A stretch of DNA of 21,428 nucleotides, taken from the NCBI GenBank assembly GCA_048173955.1, contig DBEYOB010000079.1, positions 1 through 21,428 of the forward strand. The letters run 5' to 3'. Shown piece by piece: positions 6,335 through 14,876 of the stretch. The position numbers were made by a program, and so were the translations under genes. The notes under the pieces are model-generated. The model ran no database searches. It saw only the letters and a program-made list of their open reading frames with translations, and was not told where the DNA came from. The DNA is from CAZUFB01 sp048173955 (lineage in GTDB: Bacteria; Actinomycetota; Coriobacteriia; Coriobacteriales; UMGS124). Within the stretch, counting starts at the first letter, position 1, and each line of letters starts with the position of its first letter.

Positions 6335-8074
6335 ATGGAATCCAAAGCGGCTGTCGAAGGACCGCGTACAGCGAAGGCGTCGTTGGCCGCAGGGTTCGTG
6401 CTCGTCACCGCGGGACTCGTTCTCGCGGGAATCTGGACCGACGTCATCGGGTACAGCGCAACCCTGCTGCCCACCGACTCGCCGGTCCCAACCGTCGCAA
6501 CCAGCACGGCATACGGTTGGGGAGGGTTCGCCATGACGCTCGCGCTCATAGCGTTCGCGCGCCCCATGCAACGTCATCTGACCTGGTTCATGTGGCTCGC
6601 CGCCGTCCTCATGGCCTCTGCGACCAACATGTTGCTCATGGCCTATCACCAGGACATCCTCGACCCCAACGCATACGCCGCCGTCGGCGCGTTCGTCGGC
6701 GGTGCCTGCTACTCCTTTTTCGTCATCCCGTTCTACATCCTTCTGGCCCGACATCTGCACGCGGGGGCGACCGCCGCGGCGATCACGCTCAGCCTCGTCG
6801 GGGAGCTCGTCCTCTCCACCTTCATCAGCACGTCGATATCATCGAACGCCCAGTGGCTCGTCAGCATAGCGGCACCGCTCGTCGCTGCCGTCTGCTACAG
6901 CGGCTCCTCCCTCGCCTTTGGGGCCGCAGATGCCGCGAGCGCTGCGGGCATCGAAGGCGCCGCAGCCCCTGCAGGCACCGCCGGCGCCGCCCCTCTCCCC
7001 TCCCGCGCCCCGACGGCACACCCCGGCGGACTCGGTCGGATACTCGGGAACACCCCGCCGTCGCTCGTCCTGTGCACGGTCCTCATCTGCATCGCAAGCC
7101 AGCTCATCAGGTGTCTCAGCAACGTGGGCGTCTGGGGCAAGGTGCGCGAGAATTTCGCCGGCATGAACACGCTTTCGCTGGCAGAGCTCGCGGTCGTCAG
7201 TGCGCTGGTCGTCGCCCTCGCCGGGGCGACGTTCATCATCCCCAAGAGGCCTTCCCTCCAAGCGCGCTCGGTCGTCGGCCTGCTCATCGTCGCAGCAGGG
7301 CTGCAGCTTCTCGCCTTGAGCAACGACTTCGGGTTTGGCACCATCTTCGACACGGTGACGACCAGCTGCGAACTCTACAGCCACCTGCTCATCTGGATGA
7401 TTTTCATCGAATGCGTCCTGTGCACCGACGTGCCGCCGCTGCGCATATGCGGATTCATGGGCGTCGTCTCGAATGTCTGCTCGTTTCTGCTGCAGGCGTT
7501 TTCCGCCTTTGCGGACAGCGCAACCAGCATCGCGGTGATGGCCTTCATGTACATCCTCGTGTTCATCCTGGCGCTGCCGTTCCTCTTCCTGCTGGCGGGC
7601 CGGCAGAACCGGCAGCCGAACCAGAGGCCCGCAGGTCGGCGGTGGCCCTTCGGCGCATCGCCCGCCACGGGCATCGGCGCCAACGCGAGCGCCGGAACCG
7701 GCGAGGGCACCGACGGCAGCGGCGCGCAAGACCCCTTCCCCGCGGTCGACCCCTCCCTCGTGACGGCGTTCGGCGACGCGCACGGTCTCTCGCCGCGCGA
7801 GACTCAGATCCTCGGCCTCATCCTCGCCAACAAGACCCGCTCCGAAATCGAGGCGGAGACCAGCCTGGCCGAAGGAACCGTGCGCACCCATGCGACCAAG
7901 CTCTACCGAAAGCTCGGGGTGCACTCCCGCGCCGAATGCCAGGGTGCCTTCCGCCGCGAGACCGCAGTCGAGGCAGGCACGGTCGGCGGGACGAACGCAG
8001 CCGGAGGGGGGAGCGCGGCCGGCGAACCACAGGCAACCGGCGTCCCGACGCACAGCAACCTCGCAAAGCCATAG
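6335..8074 (+). CDS. membrane-bound LuxR-type regulator 2
   Basis: A 579-residue protein of the same design as the regulator at 4285. There are about 12 hydrophobic segments in two groups, split by an Ala/Gly/Pro-rich loop near residues 200-235, and a LuxR helix-turn-helix at 483-542 (HGLSPRETQI, EGTVRTHATKLYRKLGVHSR). Unusually, a 37-residue Gly/Ala-rich tail follows the helix-turn-helix. The ATG at 6335 is chosen because it directly precedes the charged MESKAAVEGPRTAK leader and first membrane segment; longer in-frame starts add GC-repeat sequence. The purine-rich stretch at 6317-6330 can serve as ribosome site. It converges on the flavoprotein at 8247-9863, which it probably regulates. Signal unknown. 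Confidence 0.88.
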   Translation: MESKAAVEGPRTAKASLAAGFVLVTAGLVLAGIWTDVIGYSATLLPTDSPVPTVATSTAYGWGGFAMTLALIAFARPMQRHLTWFMWLAAVLMASATNMLLMAYHQDILDPNAYAAVGAFVGGACYSFFVIPFYILLARHLHAGATAAAITLSLVGELVLSTFISTSISSNAQWLVSIAAPLVAAVCYSGSSLAFGAADAASAAGIEGAAAPAGTAGAAPLPSRAPTAHPGGLGRILGNTPPSLVLCTVLICIASQLIRCLSNVGVWGKVRENFAGMNTLSLAELAVVSALVVALAGATFIIPKRPSLQARSVVGLLIVAAGLQLLALSNDFGFGTIFDTVTTSCELYSHLLIWMIFIECVLCTDVPPLRICGFMGVVSNVCSFLLQAFSAFADSATSIAVMAFMYILVFILALPFLFLLAGRQNRQPNQRPAGRRWPFGASPATGIGANASAGTGEGTDGSGAQDPFPAVDPSLVTAFGDAHGLSPRETQILGLILANKTRSEIEAETSLAEGTVRTHATKLYRKLGVHSRAECQGAFRRETAVEAGTVGGTNAAGGGSAAGEPQATGVPTHSNLAKP

Positions 8075-8103
8075 CTTCCCTCCGCACCGGGTCCCATCAC
8101 GCA

Positions 8104-8143
8104 CAAAAACGCGCCCTGCCGCAGGGGGATTGCGGCAGGGCGC
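8104..8143 (-). terminator. intrinsic terminator of the second flavoprotein gene
   Basis: GCGCCCTGCCGCA (8111-8123) pairs perfectly with TGCGGCAGGGCGC (8131-8143) across a 7-base loop. Read on the minus strand, the 13-bp stem is followed by GTTTTTG, a U-tract, so it terminates the minus-strand flavoprotein message about 100 bases after its stop. The stem could also slow plus-strand transcription from LuxR gene 2, but no U-tract is present on that side. A second inverted pair, GCGAAAGC/GCTTTCGC (8205-8212, 8230-8237), lies just after the stop. Confidence 0.8.
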
Positions 8144-8246
8144 AGGCAGGGGGTGGGGCGGAGTCCAACGGGCGCGGGGCCCCGCCCTCAGACGGAAAGG
8201 TCGAGCGAAAGCCGGCTCGGGCTCAGCCCGCTTTCGCGGCTCGGGC

Positions 8247-9863
8247 CTACTCCCACGGCTCCTCGGCGGCGGCGTTGTGGCCGCACACCTGGCCGAAGAC
8301 GGTGAACTCGCAGATGTTGCCGCCGCCGGTGGGATACAGGAAGCCGTAGACCGAGCCGTTCTCGCCGCAGCAGTACAGGCGCGGGATAGCCTCGTCGAAG
8401 GCGTTCACGACCTGGCCCTTGGCGTTCTTCTTGAGGCCGCCCTGGGTGTTGGGTCCGCCGGGGTAGATCTTGACGGCATAGTAGGGCGGGGTCGCGAGCG
8501 GGATGAGGTCGCTCTCCTTGCGGCCGAAGTCCTCGTCCACACCGTTGGCGCAGAACTCGTTGAAACGGGCGATGGTCTCGGCGAAAACGGCCGGGTCCAT
8601 GCGGCCGTTGTCCTCCTCGTCGGCAAGGATCTGCTCGGCGAGCTCCTCGGGCGTGTCGGCGCGCAGCAGCCAGCCGTTGGCGACGGCGGTCTCCTCGTCG
8701 TCCAGGCCCTCGGGACCCCAGTACTGCTGCTCCTCGGTGTCGCCCAGGAAGCCCTTCGACTGCGGGGCGAGCAGCGGCTTCTCAGAGGTGGAGTCGTAGA
8801 TGATCCACGAGGGCGACGCCTTGTACTCGGCGGTGTCGCTCGAGAAGTTCACGAACTCGACCCAGGCGTTGTGCGACGGCCACGGGGACTCGTAGAAGAA
8901 GCGCTTGCCGTACTTGTTGACAATGATGAACGGGAGCTTGAGGGAGATCTGGGTGCCCTTGGGCCAGTCGGGGTGATAGGGGATGGCGCGGGCCGAGATG
9001 GCGTTCATGTGCCACAGGGCGCCGCCCACGGCCTCGCCCATCTTGATGCCGTCGCCGTTGTTGTTGGGGTTCGTGTAGAACCACGACGGGTAGCCGCACA
9101 GGAAGTTGCGCTTCATATCCTCGTCCCACTCGAAACCGCCGGTGCAGATGACGACGGCCTTGCGGGCCTTGACGTTGATGGTGGTGCCGTCGGCCTTCAT
9201 GCCCACGACGCCCACGATCTCCTGCGTGTCGCGGTTCTGGATGAGGCGCGTGCCCGCAGTCTCCCACAGGACGGTGATCTTGTCGGCAAGACGCTGCTCG
9301 ATGTTCTGCTTCAGTACCTGGAACATGCGGGGGCCGCCGCCGGGAACCAGCGACACGCCGATGCTGTGGCCGCCGGGCAGGTCGGGATACTCGCCCACGT
9401 CGAAGGTCGCCTCGGGATACTCGGCGCCGATGCTGTTCCACCACTCGACGTTGCGGTAGGCGCCTTCGCCCCATGCGTCGCAGATGTCCTTCGGGGTGGT
9501 GCCGAACGACAGGGCTTCGAGAGCCTTGGAGCCTTCCTCGGGGTCGTCGACGCACACGCACAGGCCGCCGGAGTAGCGGGCGGAGGGGGTGTGGTTGATC
9601 GTATCCTCGGTGTCGGCGGGGTACTTCTCGAGCATGATGACCTCGGCGCCGTCGTCGGCGGCGGTGATGGCGGTCACAGCGCCGGCTCCGCCGTAGCCCA
9701 CGATGACGATGTCAGTCTCGTAGTCCCACGTCTCGGGCATGCCCGCGGCGGCGTGGTCGACGCCTTCGTCCGCCCACGCCGGCACCGTTGCGGTCGCCGC
9801 GACGGCCCCCGCCGCCACGCCGGCGCCCTTGAGGAAGTTCCTTCTGCTCAGAGACTCGTCCAT
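8247..9863 (-). CDS. Tat-exported FAD-binding reductase without FMN domain
   Basis: A 538-residue flavoprotein of the FAD_binding_2 (fumarate reductase/3-ketosteroid dehydrogenase) family. A twin-arginine signal lies at R7-R8 (RRNFLKGAGVAAG), an FAD motif GYGGAG at 56-61, and the C-terminal FAD contact segment at LYCCGENGSVYGFLYPTGGG. Unlike the protein at 1716-3899 it has neither an FMN_bind domain nor a heme domain, so a separate electron donor is needed; none is encoded beside it. After IIVNKYGKRFFYES it has PWPSH where fumarate reductases carry the TTRDK catalytic arginine, which argues against fumarate. The start at 9863 has GGGAGGA seven bases upstream. It is convergent with LuxR regulator 2 and ends at a strong terminator. 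It probably reduces an unknown organic acceptor outside the membrane. Confidence 0.88.
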   Translation of the reverse strand: MDESLSRRNFLKGAGVAAGAVAATATVPAWADEGVDHAAAGMPETWDYETDIVIVGYGGAGAVTAITAADDGAEVIMLEKYPADTEDTINHTPSARYSGGLCVCVDDPEEGSKALEALSFGTTPKDICDAWGEGAYRNVEWWNSIGAEYPEATFDVGEYPDLPGGHSIGVSLVPGGGPRMFQVLKQNIEQRLADKITVLWETAGTRLIQNRDTQEIVGVVGMKADGTTINVKARKAVVICTGGFEWDEDMKRNFLCGYPSWFYTNPNNNGDGIKMGEAVGGALWHMNAISARAIPYHPDWPKGTQISLKLPFIIVNKYGKRFFYESPWPSHNAWVEFVNFSSDTAEYKASPSWIIYDSTSEKPLLAPQSKGFLGDTEEQQYWGPEGLDDEETAVANGWLLRADTPEELAEQILADEEDNGRMDPAVFAETIARFNEFCANGVDEDFGRKESDLIPLATPPYYAVKIYPGGPNTQGGLKKNAKGQVVNAFDEAIPRLYCCGENGSVYGFLYPTGGGNICEFTVFGQVCGHNAAAEEPWE

Positions 9864-10021
9864 GGTGCAATCCTCCCTGTTCGTTCCTTGCGTTTCCGAG
9901 GCATCGGGCGGCCGGGGCGGTCATCCAGAGGGTGCCCGCGTGCCGCACACGTGGCCCGCATTGATTGCACGACCGCATGCCGCACCCGCCGCCGGTGCCT
10001 CGCGGCGGCTTCACCTTAGGG

Positions 10022-10038
10022 CGGATGACCCTCATCCG
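10022..10038 (-). promoter_or_regulatory. 17-bp palindrome upstream of the second flavoprotein
   Basis: CGGATGA, CCC, TCATCCG is a perfect 7-bp inverted repeat about 160 bases upstream of the flavoprotein start. On the minus strand it lies between TTGCAC and CCTAAG, a weak -35/-10 pair 17 bases apart, where a regulator could control access. It is a candidate operator for LuxR regulator 2 or another factor; the assignment is inference. The remainder of the 520-base divergent region (9864-10383) holds no gene I can support. Confidence 0.35.
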
Positions 10039-10294
10039 TGCAAGATACGACCCTCGCCCGCGCCGCGGACGAAGCGGGGGTATGATGGCCGGGATGACGG
10101 GAGGCCTGCCGGGGATGATGGCCTGAGCTGGGATTGCGTTAAAGTTGGGCTGCAACCGGACGGGACCTGGCAGCGGCCAGGCCGGAATCGCCGCGCGTGG
10201 TTGACAGGGTGAAAACAGATGTGCGTGAAGCCCGGCACGTCCGTCGCGCCACCGAATCCGCATGGCGACGGGCCGACCGCTCCGGCGCAACCGG

Positions 10295-10323
10295 AGGACA
10301 AACCTCCAGCAACGTTCTATCAT
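10295..10323 (+). promoter_or_regulatory. candidate promoter of the toxin/immunity unit
   Basis: AGGACA (10295-10300) and TATCAT (10318-10323) are separated by 17 bases. They match the sigma-70-type consensus at 4/6 and 5/6 positions. The distance to the start codon at 10384 is 60 bases. No promoter of comparable quality was seen between the four downstream genes, which fits a single transcript. Confidence 0.4.
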
Positions 10324-10383
10324 TGCACCAGTCGCCTTCGAACTGTCGGCCAGACTGCGGCGACGTCGCCAAGGAGGATCCTG

Positions 10384-12147
10384 ATGAGGCTCAAGATACC
10401 GTGCATCGCCACCTCGTGCACCGCCGCCCTGTGCGCCGCCGCGATGCTGCTAGCCGTTGTTCCCGCCTATGGCGCCGAAAGCGACCCACTCCCCGAGCAA
10501 ACGGCAACCTCTCAGGCAGATGTTCCCGAACTGATCCAGGTGGCACGTCCGTCGGAGGAGTATGACGGGTGGAGCTACCAGGACGTCGTCAAGGAGTTCG
10601 AGCAGGCCGGTTTCACCAACATCGTGCTCGAGCCCATCGGCGACCTCAACTTCGTGAGCTCTCTTGTCACGCCCGACGGCCGCATCGAGAGCGTGACCGT
10701 GGGCGAGGCGACCGGCTTCACGCGCGAGGCGACGTTCCCCGCGGACACGCCCGTGGTCATCCGCTACCACACCTTCCAGAGCTCCATCGACCAGGCCAAC
10801 AGCCAGGCCGCCTACGACGAGGCGACCGCCCTGTTCGATGAAGGCAGCTACGAGGAAGCCCGCGCGGCGTTCGAGGCCCTTGGCGACTTTTCCGACGCAT
10901 CGGAGATGGCCGTGCGCAGCTGGGAGGAGCAGCGCGCCGTCGACCTGCTCGCCGCCGACCCCGCGGCCGCGCTCGTCCAGGTGCCGCGTCACGCAAACGA
11001 CTACGACGGGTGGAGCTATTGGGACGTCGTCGCCGAGTTCGAGCAGGCAGGTTTCGCCAACGTCTCCATCGAACCCATCGGCGACCTCTTCGTCGAGCTT
11101 GGCAACAAGGACGGGCAGGTCGAGCGCATCCAGGTGGGCGACCAGGACTACTTCACCGGCTCGGCGCGCTTCGCGGCCGACACGCCCGTCGTCGTCTCGT
11201 TCCACACCTACCAGGACCGCATCGACCGGGGCGACTACGACCAGGGGGCAGCCGAGGAGGCTCCCGCCGACGAGCAGCGCCACTACCTGGGCACCGTCGT
11301 GAACACCGGGCTCGACAACGGCTATTCAGGCTCGGAGCAGATCGGCGTCGACGACCGCCACTACGGCTGGGAGATCGGACGCTTCTTTGTGAGCGATTTC
11401 ACGCGCGTCACGCAGGACGACGAGGGCAACCCCGTGTTCCTCAAGAACGTGGGCGACACGGTCACGCTCTGGTTCAACCTCGAACAGGCCGTCAGCCACC
11501 TCGACGGCAACGCCGACCTTACCGTTTCGGACGACACGAACGGCTACTACACCGCGTTCGGCGTCGACAAGACCGACCTGGGGCGTGGCGCGCTGCTCGT
11601 GCGCTACACCGACTATCAGAACAACACGTCCGAACCGCAGATTTACACCGACTACCTGGCGGCCAAGACCGTGGGCGCCGACACCAAGGTGCAGCTGTTC
11701 GAGGAGGGCGACTACGAGGTGGTCCTGCTCTACGAGCTCGAATACAACCCGCGCCGCATCGGCGACTTCGCCGTGGCGCCGAGCTACAGCAACTACCGCA
11801 TCTCGTTCAAGTTCTCGGTGCGCAACTCCAACTGCATGGTCTACCCCTTCGACGCACAGACCGGCGCCGAGCTCGCCGACAACGCGGTGGCCGAGAACGG
11901 CTTTTACCTCGACCTCGCACGGTCGCGCTATCTGGACATCGACATCCGCAAAGAGATCGAGGTCGAGGGGCAGGACGGCCTTGTGGAGGACACGCGCTTC
12001 AACCGGGCCGCGGCCGACGGCGACGCCTACACCGAAGAGGGCATCTACACCATCACCGTGAGCAACCGCTACACCGGCGAGACGACCACCAAGACCATCC
12101 GCGTGGGGGATGCAAGCGATGCCGAGGACGACGAGCAGGAGAGGTAG
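10384..12147 (+). CDS. secreted protein with two PASTA-like repeats and a TPR-like unit
   Basis: A 587-residue exported protein. It has a signal peptide at about 1-30 (basic MRLK start, hydrophobic core, PAYGAES). Two copies of a roughly 70-residue repeat follow, at about 60-129 and 207-275. Each starts YDGWSY(Q/W)DVV, then EFEQAGF, EPIGDL, and ends ADTPVV(I/V)-(R/S)(Y/F)HT, resembling PASTA-like modules seen in cell-surface proteins. Between them is a helix pair, YDEATALFDEGSYEEARAAF, typical of the TPR-like units that accompany such repeats. The 300-587 half is rich in beta-strand and acidic residues, without a fold I recognise. The start is fixed by AAGGAGG six bases before ATG 10384. The toxin gene follows after 12 bases, so it may belong to the toxin system as a surface or delivery component; that link rests on position only. 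Confidence 0.75.
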   Translation: MRLKIPCIATSCTAALCAAAMLLAVVPAYGAESDPLPEQTATSQADVPELIQVARPSEEYDGWSYQDVVKEFEQAGFTNIVLEPIGDLNFVSSLVTPDGRIESVTVGEATGFTREATFPADTPVVIRYHTFQSSIDQANSQAAYDEATALFDEGSYEEARAAFEALGDFSDASEMAVRSWEEQRAVDLLAADPAAALVQVPRHANDYDGWSYWDVVAEFEQAGFANVSIEPIGDLFVELGNKDGQVERIQVGDQDYFTGSARFAADTPVVVSFHTYQDRIDRGDYDQGAAEEAPADEQRHYLGTVVNTGLDNGYSGSEQIGVDDRHYGWEIGRFFVSDFTRVTQDDEGNPVFLKNVGDTVTLWFNLEQAVSHLDGNADLTVSDDTNGYYTAFGVDKTDLGRGALLVRYTDYQNNTSEPQIYTDYLAAKTVGADTKVQLFEEGDYEVVLLYELEYNPRRIGDFAVAPSYSNYRISFKFSVRNSNCMVYPFDAQTGAELADNAVAENGFYLDLARSRYLDIDIRKEIEVEGQDGLVEDTRFNRAAADGDAYTEEGIYTITVSNRYTGETTTKTIRVGDASDAEDDEQER

Positions 12148-12159
12148 GGGGCGAGGTTG

Positions 12160-13377
12160 ATGGAGAAGAGTGCGAACGGGGGCATGGTCTCGAAGTGGAA
12201 GACAGCCGCCCAGCGTATCGTCACGCTCGTCGTGGCCCTGGCAGTCGTCATGTGCGGCTGCAGCGTGCAGAACTTCGCTTACGCAGTCGAAGTGGACGGG
12301 ACCGAGAATGCCCGGAGCGACAACGCCGTCCCCACCGATCCTCACGACCCCGCATTCCTGCAGTATGCCGAAGACGAGCTGTACTCCGGTGCCATCGACG
12401 CTCTCGATGGCACCGATTACCTGGTTGAGGACATTCAGGCGATCTACATTTCCCAAGAATACCTCGAGGAGGTCGCCTACAACTCGCAGGCGAACGTGTA
12501 CTTCGGCTACACACTCGCCGAGCTTGACGCGGCATTTGCCGGCACCCACTACGTGTTCACGCTCGGCGACGACGGGCAGACGGCCGTCGCCGAGTTCGAA
12601 ACGTACGACGACACGTTCGACCGCGTGGTCCGCAACGTCGCAACCGGTGGCGGGGTAATTCTTGCGTGCGCAACCATCTCGCTTGTCTCCGCTCCGGCCG
12701 CGCCCGCAGTTGCCGCCGTCTTTGCCTTTGCGGCAAACTCCGGCACCGTGGCGGGCATAAGCTCCGGGGCCATCGCCGGAGCCATGGCAGGGATCATGGT
12801 TGGCGTGCAGACAGGAAATACCGAAGAAGCACTCAAGGCCGCCGCCCTTGCTGGCAGCGACGGGTTCAAGTGGGGCGCGATTACGGGTGCGGCGCTCGAA
12901 AGTGCCGCGGGGTTCAGCTTCCTCGCTCAGGCTCGCACCGCAGAATTGCTCATCCCCCCTACCGACGCGCTGGCCATTCAGCGTGCTTCGAAATATCCGT
13001 TTGGGGTCATCCGTCAGTTCCGCAGCATCGAGGAGTACCAGGTCTACAAGAGCGCCGGGCTTGTAGCAAGGCAGGTCAACGGCAGAACCGCGCTGGTAAG
13101 AGAGATTGACCTCGACAGCGTCGTTGACGAAATGGGACGAACCAATCGGGAACGCATTGTGGCGCGGCTCGCTCCCATCGACCCCGCATCGGGAAAGCCG
13201 TACGAACTGCACCATATCGGTCAGAAAAGCGATTCTGCCCTGGCAATTCTCACCCAAGCTGAGCATGACACACCTGGTCTTCACCCTAATAGAAACGCGT
13301 CCGAGGTAGAGCATGGGTCAGCCTGGGCAACCGCCAGAAACAACTTCTGGCGCGATTATGTCACTCTCTTTGGTTAA
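12160..13377 (+). CDS. secreted polymorphic toxin with C-terminal LHH nuclease domain
   Basis: A 405-residue protein. The N-terminus has a signal peptide or membrane anchor (VTLVVALAVVMCGCSVQNFAYA, possible cleavage after AYA). A Gly/Ala-rich hydrophobic region spans about 160-217 and could span or insert into a membrane. The C-terminal ~120 residues match the LHH nuclease group of the HNH/Endo VII superfamily: a KYPFGVIRQF pre-toxin segment, GKPYELHHIGQ with L350-H351-H352, the following LAILTQAEH with H369, and FWRDY at the end. Such domains degrade DNA in rival cells. No WXG or LXG domain is present, so the delivery route is unclear. The ATG at 12160 follows GGGGGCGAGG; an adjacent TTG at 12157 is unlikely to be used. 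The immunity gene starts 10 bases after its stop. Confidence 0.85.
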   Translation: MEKSANGGMVSKWKTAAQRIVTLVVALAVVMCGCSVQNFAYAVEVDGTENARSDNAVPTDPHDPAFLQYAEDELYSGAIDALDGTDYLVEDIQAIYISQEYLEEVAYNSQANVYFGYTLAELDAAFAGTHYVFTLGDDGQTAVAEFETYDDTFDRVVRNVATGGGVILACATISLVSAPAAPAVAAVFAFAANSGTVAGISSGAIAGAMAGIMVGVQTGNTEEALKAAALAGSDGFKWGAITGAALESAAGFSFLAQARTAELLIPPTDALAIQRASKYPFGVIRQFRSIEEYQVYKSAGLVARQVNGRTALVREIDLDSVVDEMGRTNRERIVARLAPIDPASGKPYELHHIGQKSDSALAILTQAEHDTPGLHPNRNASEVEHGSAWATARNNFWRDYVTLFG

Positions 13378-13387
13378 GGAGCCCGCC

Positions 13388-13777
13388 GTGACAGACTTAT
13401 TTGCCAGACTTGCCAATAAGCCGTTCTTCACATCCTGGGGGCCCGTCTCTCCCGCCGCAATCTCTGCAGCCGAAAGCACGCTCGGGCTCACCTTCGCAGA
13501 AGACTATCGCGAGTACGTGGGGGTATGCGGAGTCGCATCGTTTGACGGGCATGAACTCACCGGAATCTGTCCGTTCCCGCGTCTGGACGTCGTTGAAGTC
13601 ACCCAAGAAGAACGACGGTTTAACCCGGGCATTCCGAATGGCCTCTACGTCGTCGAGCAGGCAAACATCGACGGCATCGTCGCCTGGCAGTCCGCTTCCG
13701 GCGAGGTGTACCGAACCTCCCCCGGAACCGGGCCTTTCAAGCTCTGCGACTCCCTAAGCGAATACATCAACCTCTGA
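13388..13777 (+). CDS. SUKH (SMI1/KNR4) family immunity protein
   Basis: A 129-residue protein of the SUKH superfamily, the most common immunity family paired with nuclease toxins. Typical features are the N-terminal ISAAESTLGLTFAEDYREYV helix pair, the GVASFDGHELTGI turn, and the later YVVEQANIDGIVAW and DSLSEYI segments. It should bind and neutralise the LHH nuclease encoded just upstream. The start is GTG 13388: AAGGAG at 13376-13381 sits six bases before it and overlaps the TAA stop of the toxin. In-frame ATGs at 13313 and 13358 lie inside the toxin gene and would add residues foreign to the family. The tight spacing suggests coupled translation, so that immunity is always made with toxin. 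Confidence 0.88.
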   Translation: MTDLFARLANKPFFTSWGPVSPAAISAAESTLGLTFAEDYREYVGVCGVASFDGHELTGICPFPRLDVVEVTQEERRFNPGIPNGLYVVEQANIDGIVAWQSASGEVYRTSPGTGPFKLCDSLSEYINL

Positions 13778-13816
13778 CCCGCAGCCTTCGCCCGGCAGCC
13801 CCGAAAGGATTCCGCC

Positions 13817-14755
13817 ATGTCCGACGAAAAGCGGCTCACACCGGCCGAGCCATTCGAAAACGTGCTCGCAGCAGCCGCTCAGGTACCCGGCGTTCGCATC
13901 GATCGCGAGGAATTCCTGCGAAGTGCCCTCGGAAAGAAATACTCCCCCGACGTCGTCGAAAAGGCAATCGAGGTTGCCCCCGCCGCAGCCGGCATCGGTC
14001 CTGAGGAGATTGGGAAGATTGCAAACGATTCGATTACCTGGGAGACCGCGCGGGTCACCGGCATCTCTGCCGTGACAGGCATCCCCGGCGGGTTGGCCAT
14101 GGCCGCCACAGTTCCGGCAGACGTCGCGCAGTACTTCGCACACGTCCTGCGCATCGCCCAAAAGCTGGGGTACCTTTACGGCTGGGGAGACCTGTTCCAG
14201 TCAGGCGGCAAGAACCTCACCGATAGCGCCCGGACAACGCTCACGTTGTTCATTGGCGTCATGTTCGGTGCAGCGCAGGCCAACATCGCCATTGGACGGA
14301 TTGCCGCACAGGCTGTCGAACCGGTTGCAAAACGAATAGCCGCGCGACCTCTAACCCAAGGGGTCATCTACCCCGTTGTGAAAACCGTCGCCAAATACCT
14401 CGGCGTGCAAATGAACAAGCAAATCTTCGGCAAGGCCGTCGGCAAGGCGATTCCCATCGTGGGCGGAGCCGTATCCGGCGGGCTCACGTTCGCCACGTTT
14501 CGTCCGATGAGCAAGAAGCTCAAAAACGAGCTCGCCAAGCAATCCATTGCCGACCCCGCATTCTATGAGACGTTCAACCCCGAGAAGGTCGACCCCGAGA
14601 GTTGTCCAAAAACAGAAGACGGACTCGATAGCACTATGCCCATCGAGGTCGAATGGGAGTACGATGTCGACGATGCGGACAAGGTCAGCGAACCCGTAGG
14701 ATTCAGCGGAATCGTGGTAAACCGTAACGTCGACACCGCATTTGGTCACACCTGA
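13817..14755 (+). CDS. EcsC-like protein
   Basis: A 312-residue protein resembling EcsC-family proteins. Its hallmark is a Gly-rich amphipathic stretch at about 80-125 (TGIPGGLAMAATVPADVAQYF, then HVLRIAQKLGYLYGW). Hydrophobic helices follow (TLFIGVMFGAAQANIAIG), then Gly/Val-rich GKAIPIVGGAVSGGLTFATF near residue 220. The first 75 residues are polar and helical, and the last 60 are acidic (EVEWEYDVDDADKV). EcsC proteins have no well-established activity. The ATG at 13817 has AAAGGA seven bases upstream, and only 39 bases separate it from the SUKH gene, so it should be co-transcribed. It might be a second protective factor, a membrane partner of the toxin or unrelated cargo. Confidence 0.55.
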   Translation: MSDEKRLTPAEPFENVLAAAAQVPGVRIDREEFLRSALGKKYSPDVVEKAIEVAPAAAGIGPEEIGKIANDSITWETARVTGISAVTGIPGGLAMAATVPADVAQYFAHVLRIAQKLGYLYGWGDLFQSGGKNLTDSARTTLTLFIGVMFGAAQANIAIGRIAAQAVEPVAKRIAARPLTQGVIYPVVKTVAKYLGVQMNKQIFGKAVGKAIPIVGGAVSGGLTFATFRPMSKKLKNELAKQSIADPAFYETFNPEKVDPESCPKTEDGLDSTMPIEVEWEYDVDDADKVSEPVGFSGIVVNRNVDTAFGHT

Positions 14756-14809
14756 GGCAACGACCTGGGCGCCGGTGAACCCATTCATATCCTTGGCTCT
14801 GGCAGGGGC

Positions 14810-14842
14810 TCGGCTTCAGCCGAAATCGGGCGCTCCGCCCGA
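14810..14842 (+). terminator. tandem hairpins after the toxin unit
   Basis: TCGGCT/AGCCGA (14810-14815, 14818-14823) and TCGGGCG/CGCCCGA (14826-14832, 14836-14842) form two adjacent short stems about 55 bases after the EcsC-like stop. No U-tract follows. They mark the likely 3' end of the four-gene transcript, with modest confidence. Confidence 0.35.
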
Positions 14843-14876
14843 ATCGAACCGGGTGCCCGATAGTTTCCGCCCGATT

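Noticed and set aside
10082..10126. Short open frame of 14 codons (MMAGMTGG...)
   Set aside because: It is made of a small GGGATGATGGCC-type direct repeat, without a ribosome site; probably chance.
10201..10206. Perfect TTGACA as a -35 box
   Set aside because: No acceptable -10 lies 15-19 bases downstream. The pair at 10295/10318 is better placed.
13313..13387. Longer start for the SUKH gene
   Set aside because: It would overlap the toxin coding region by 65 bases. The AAGGAG six bases before GTG 13388 is far better.
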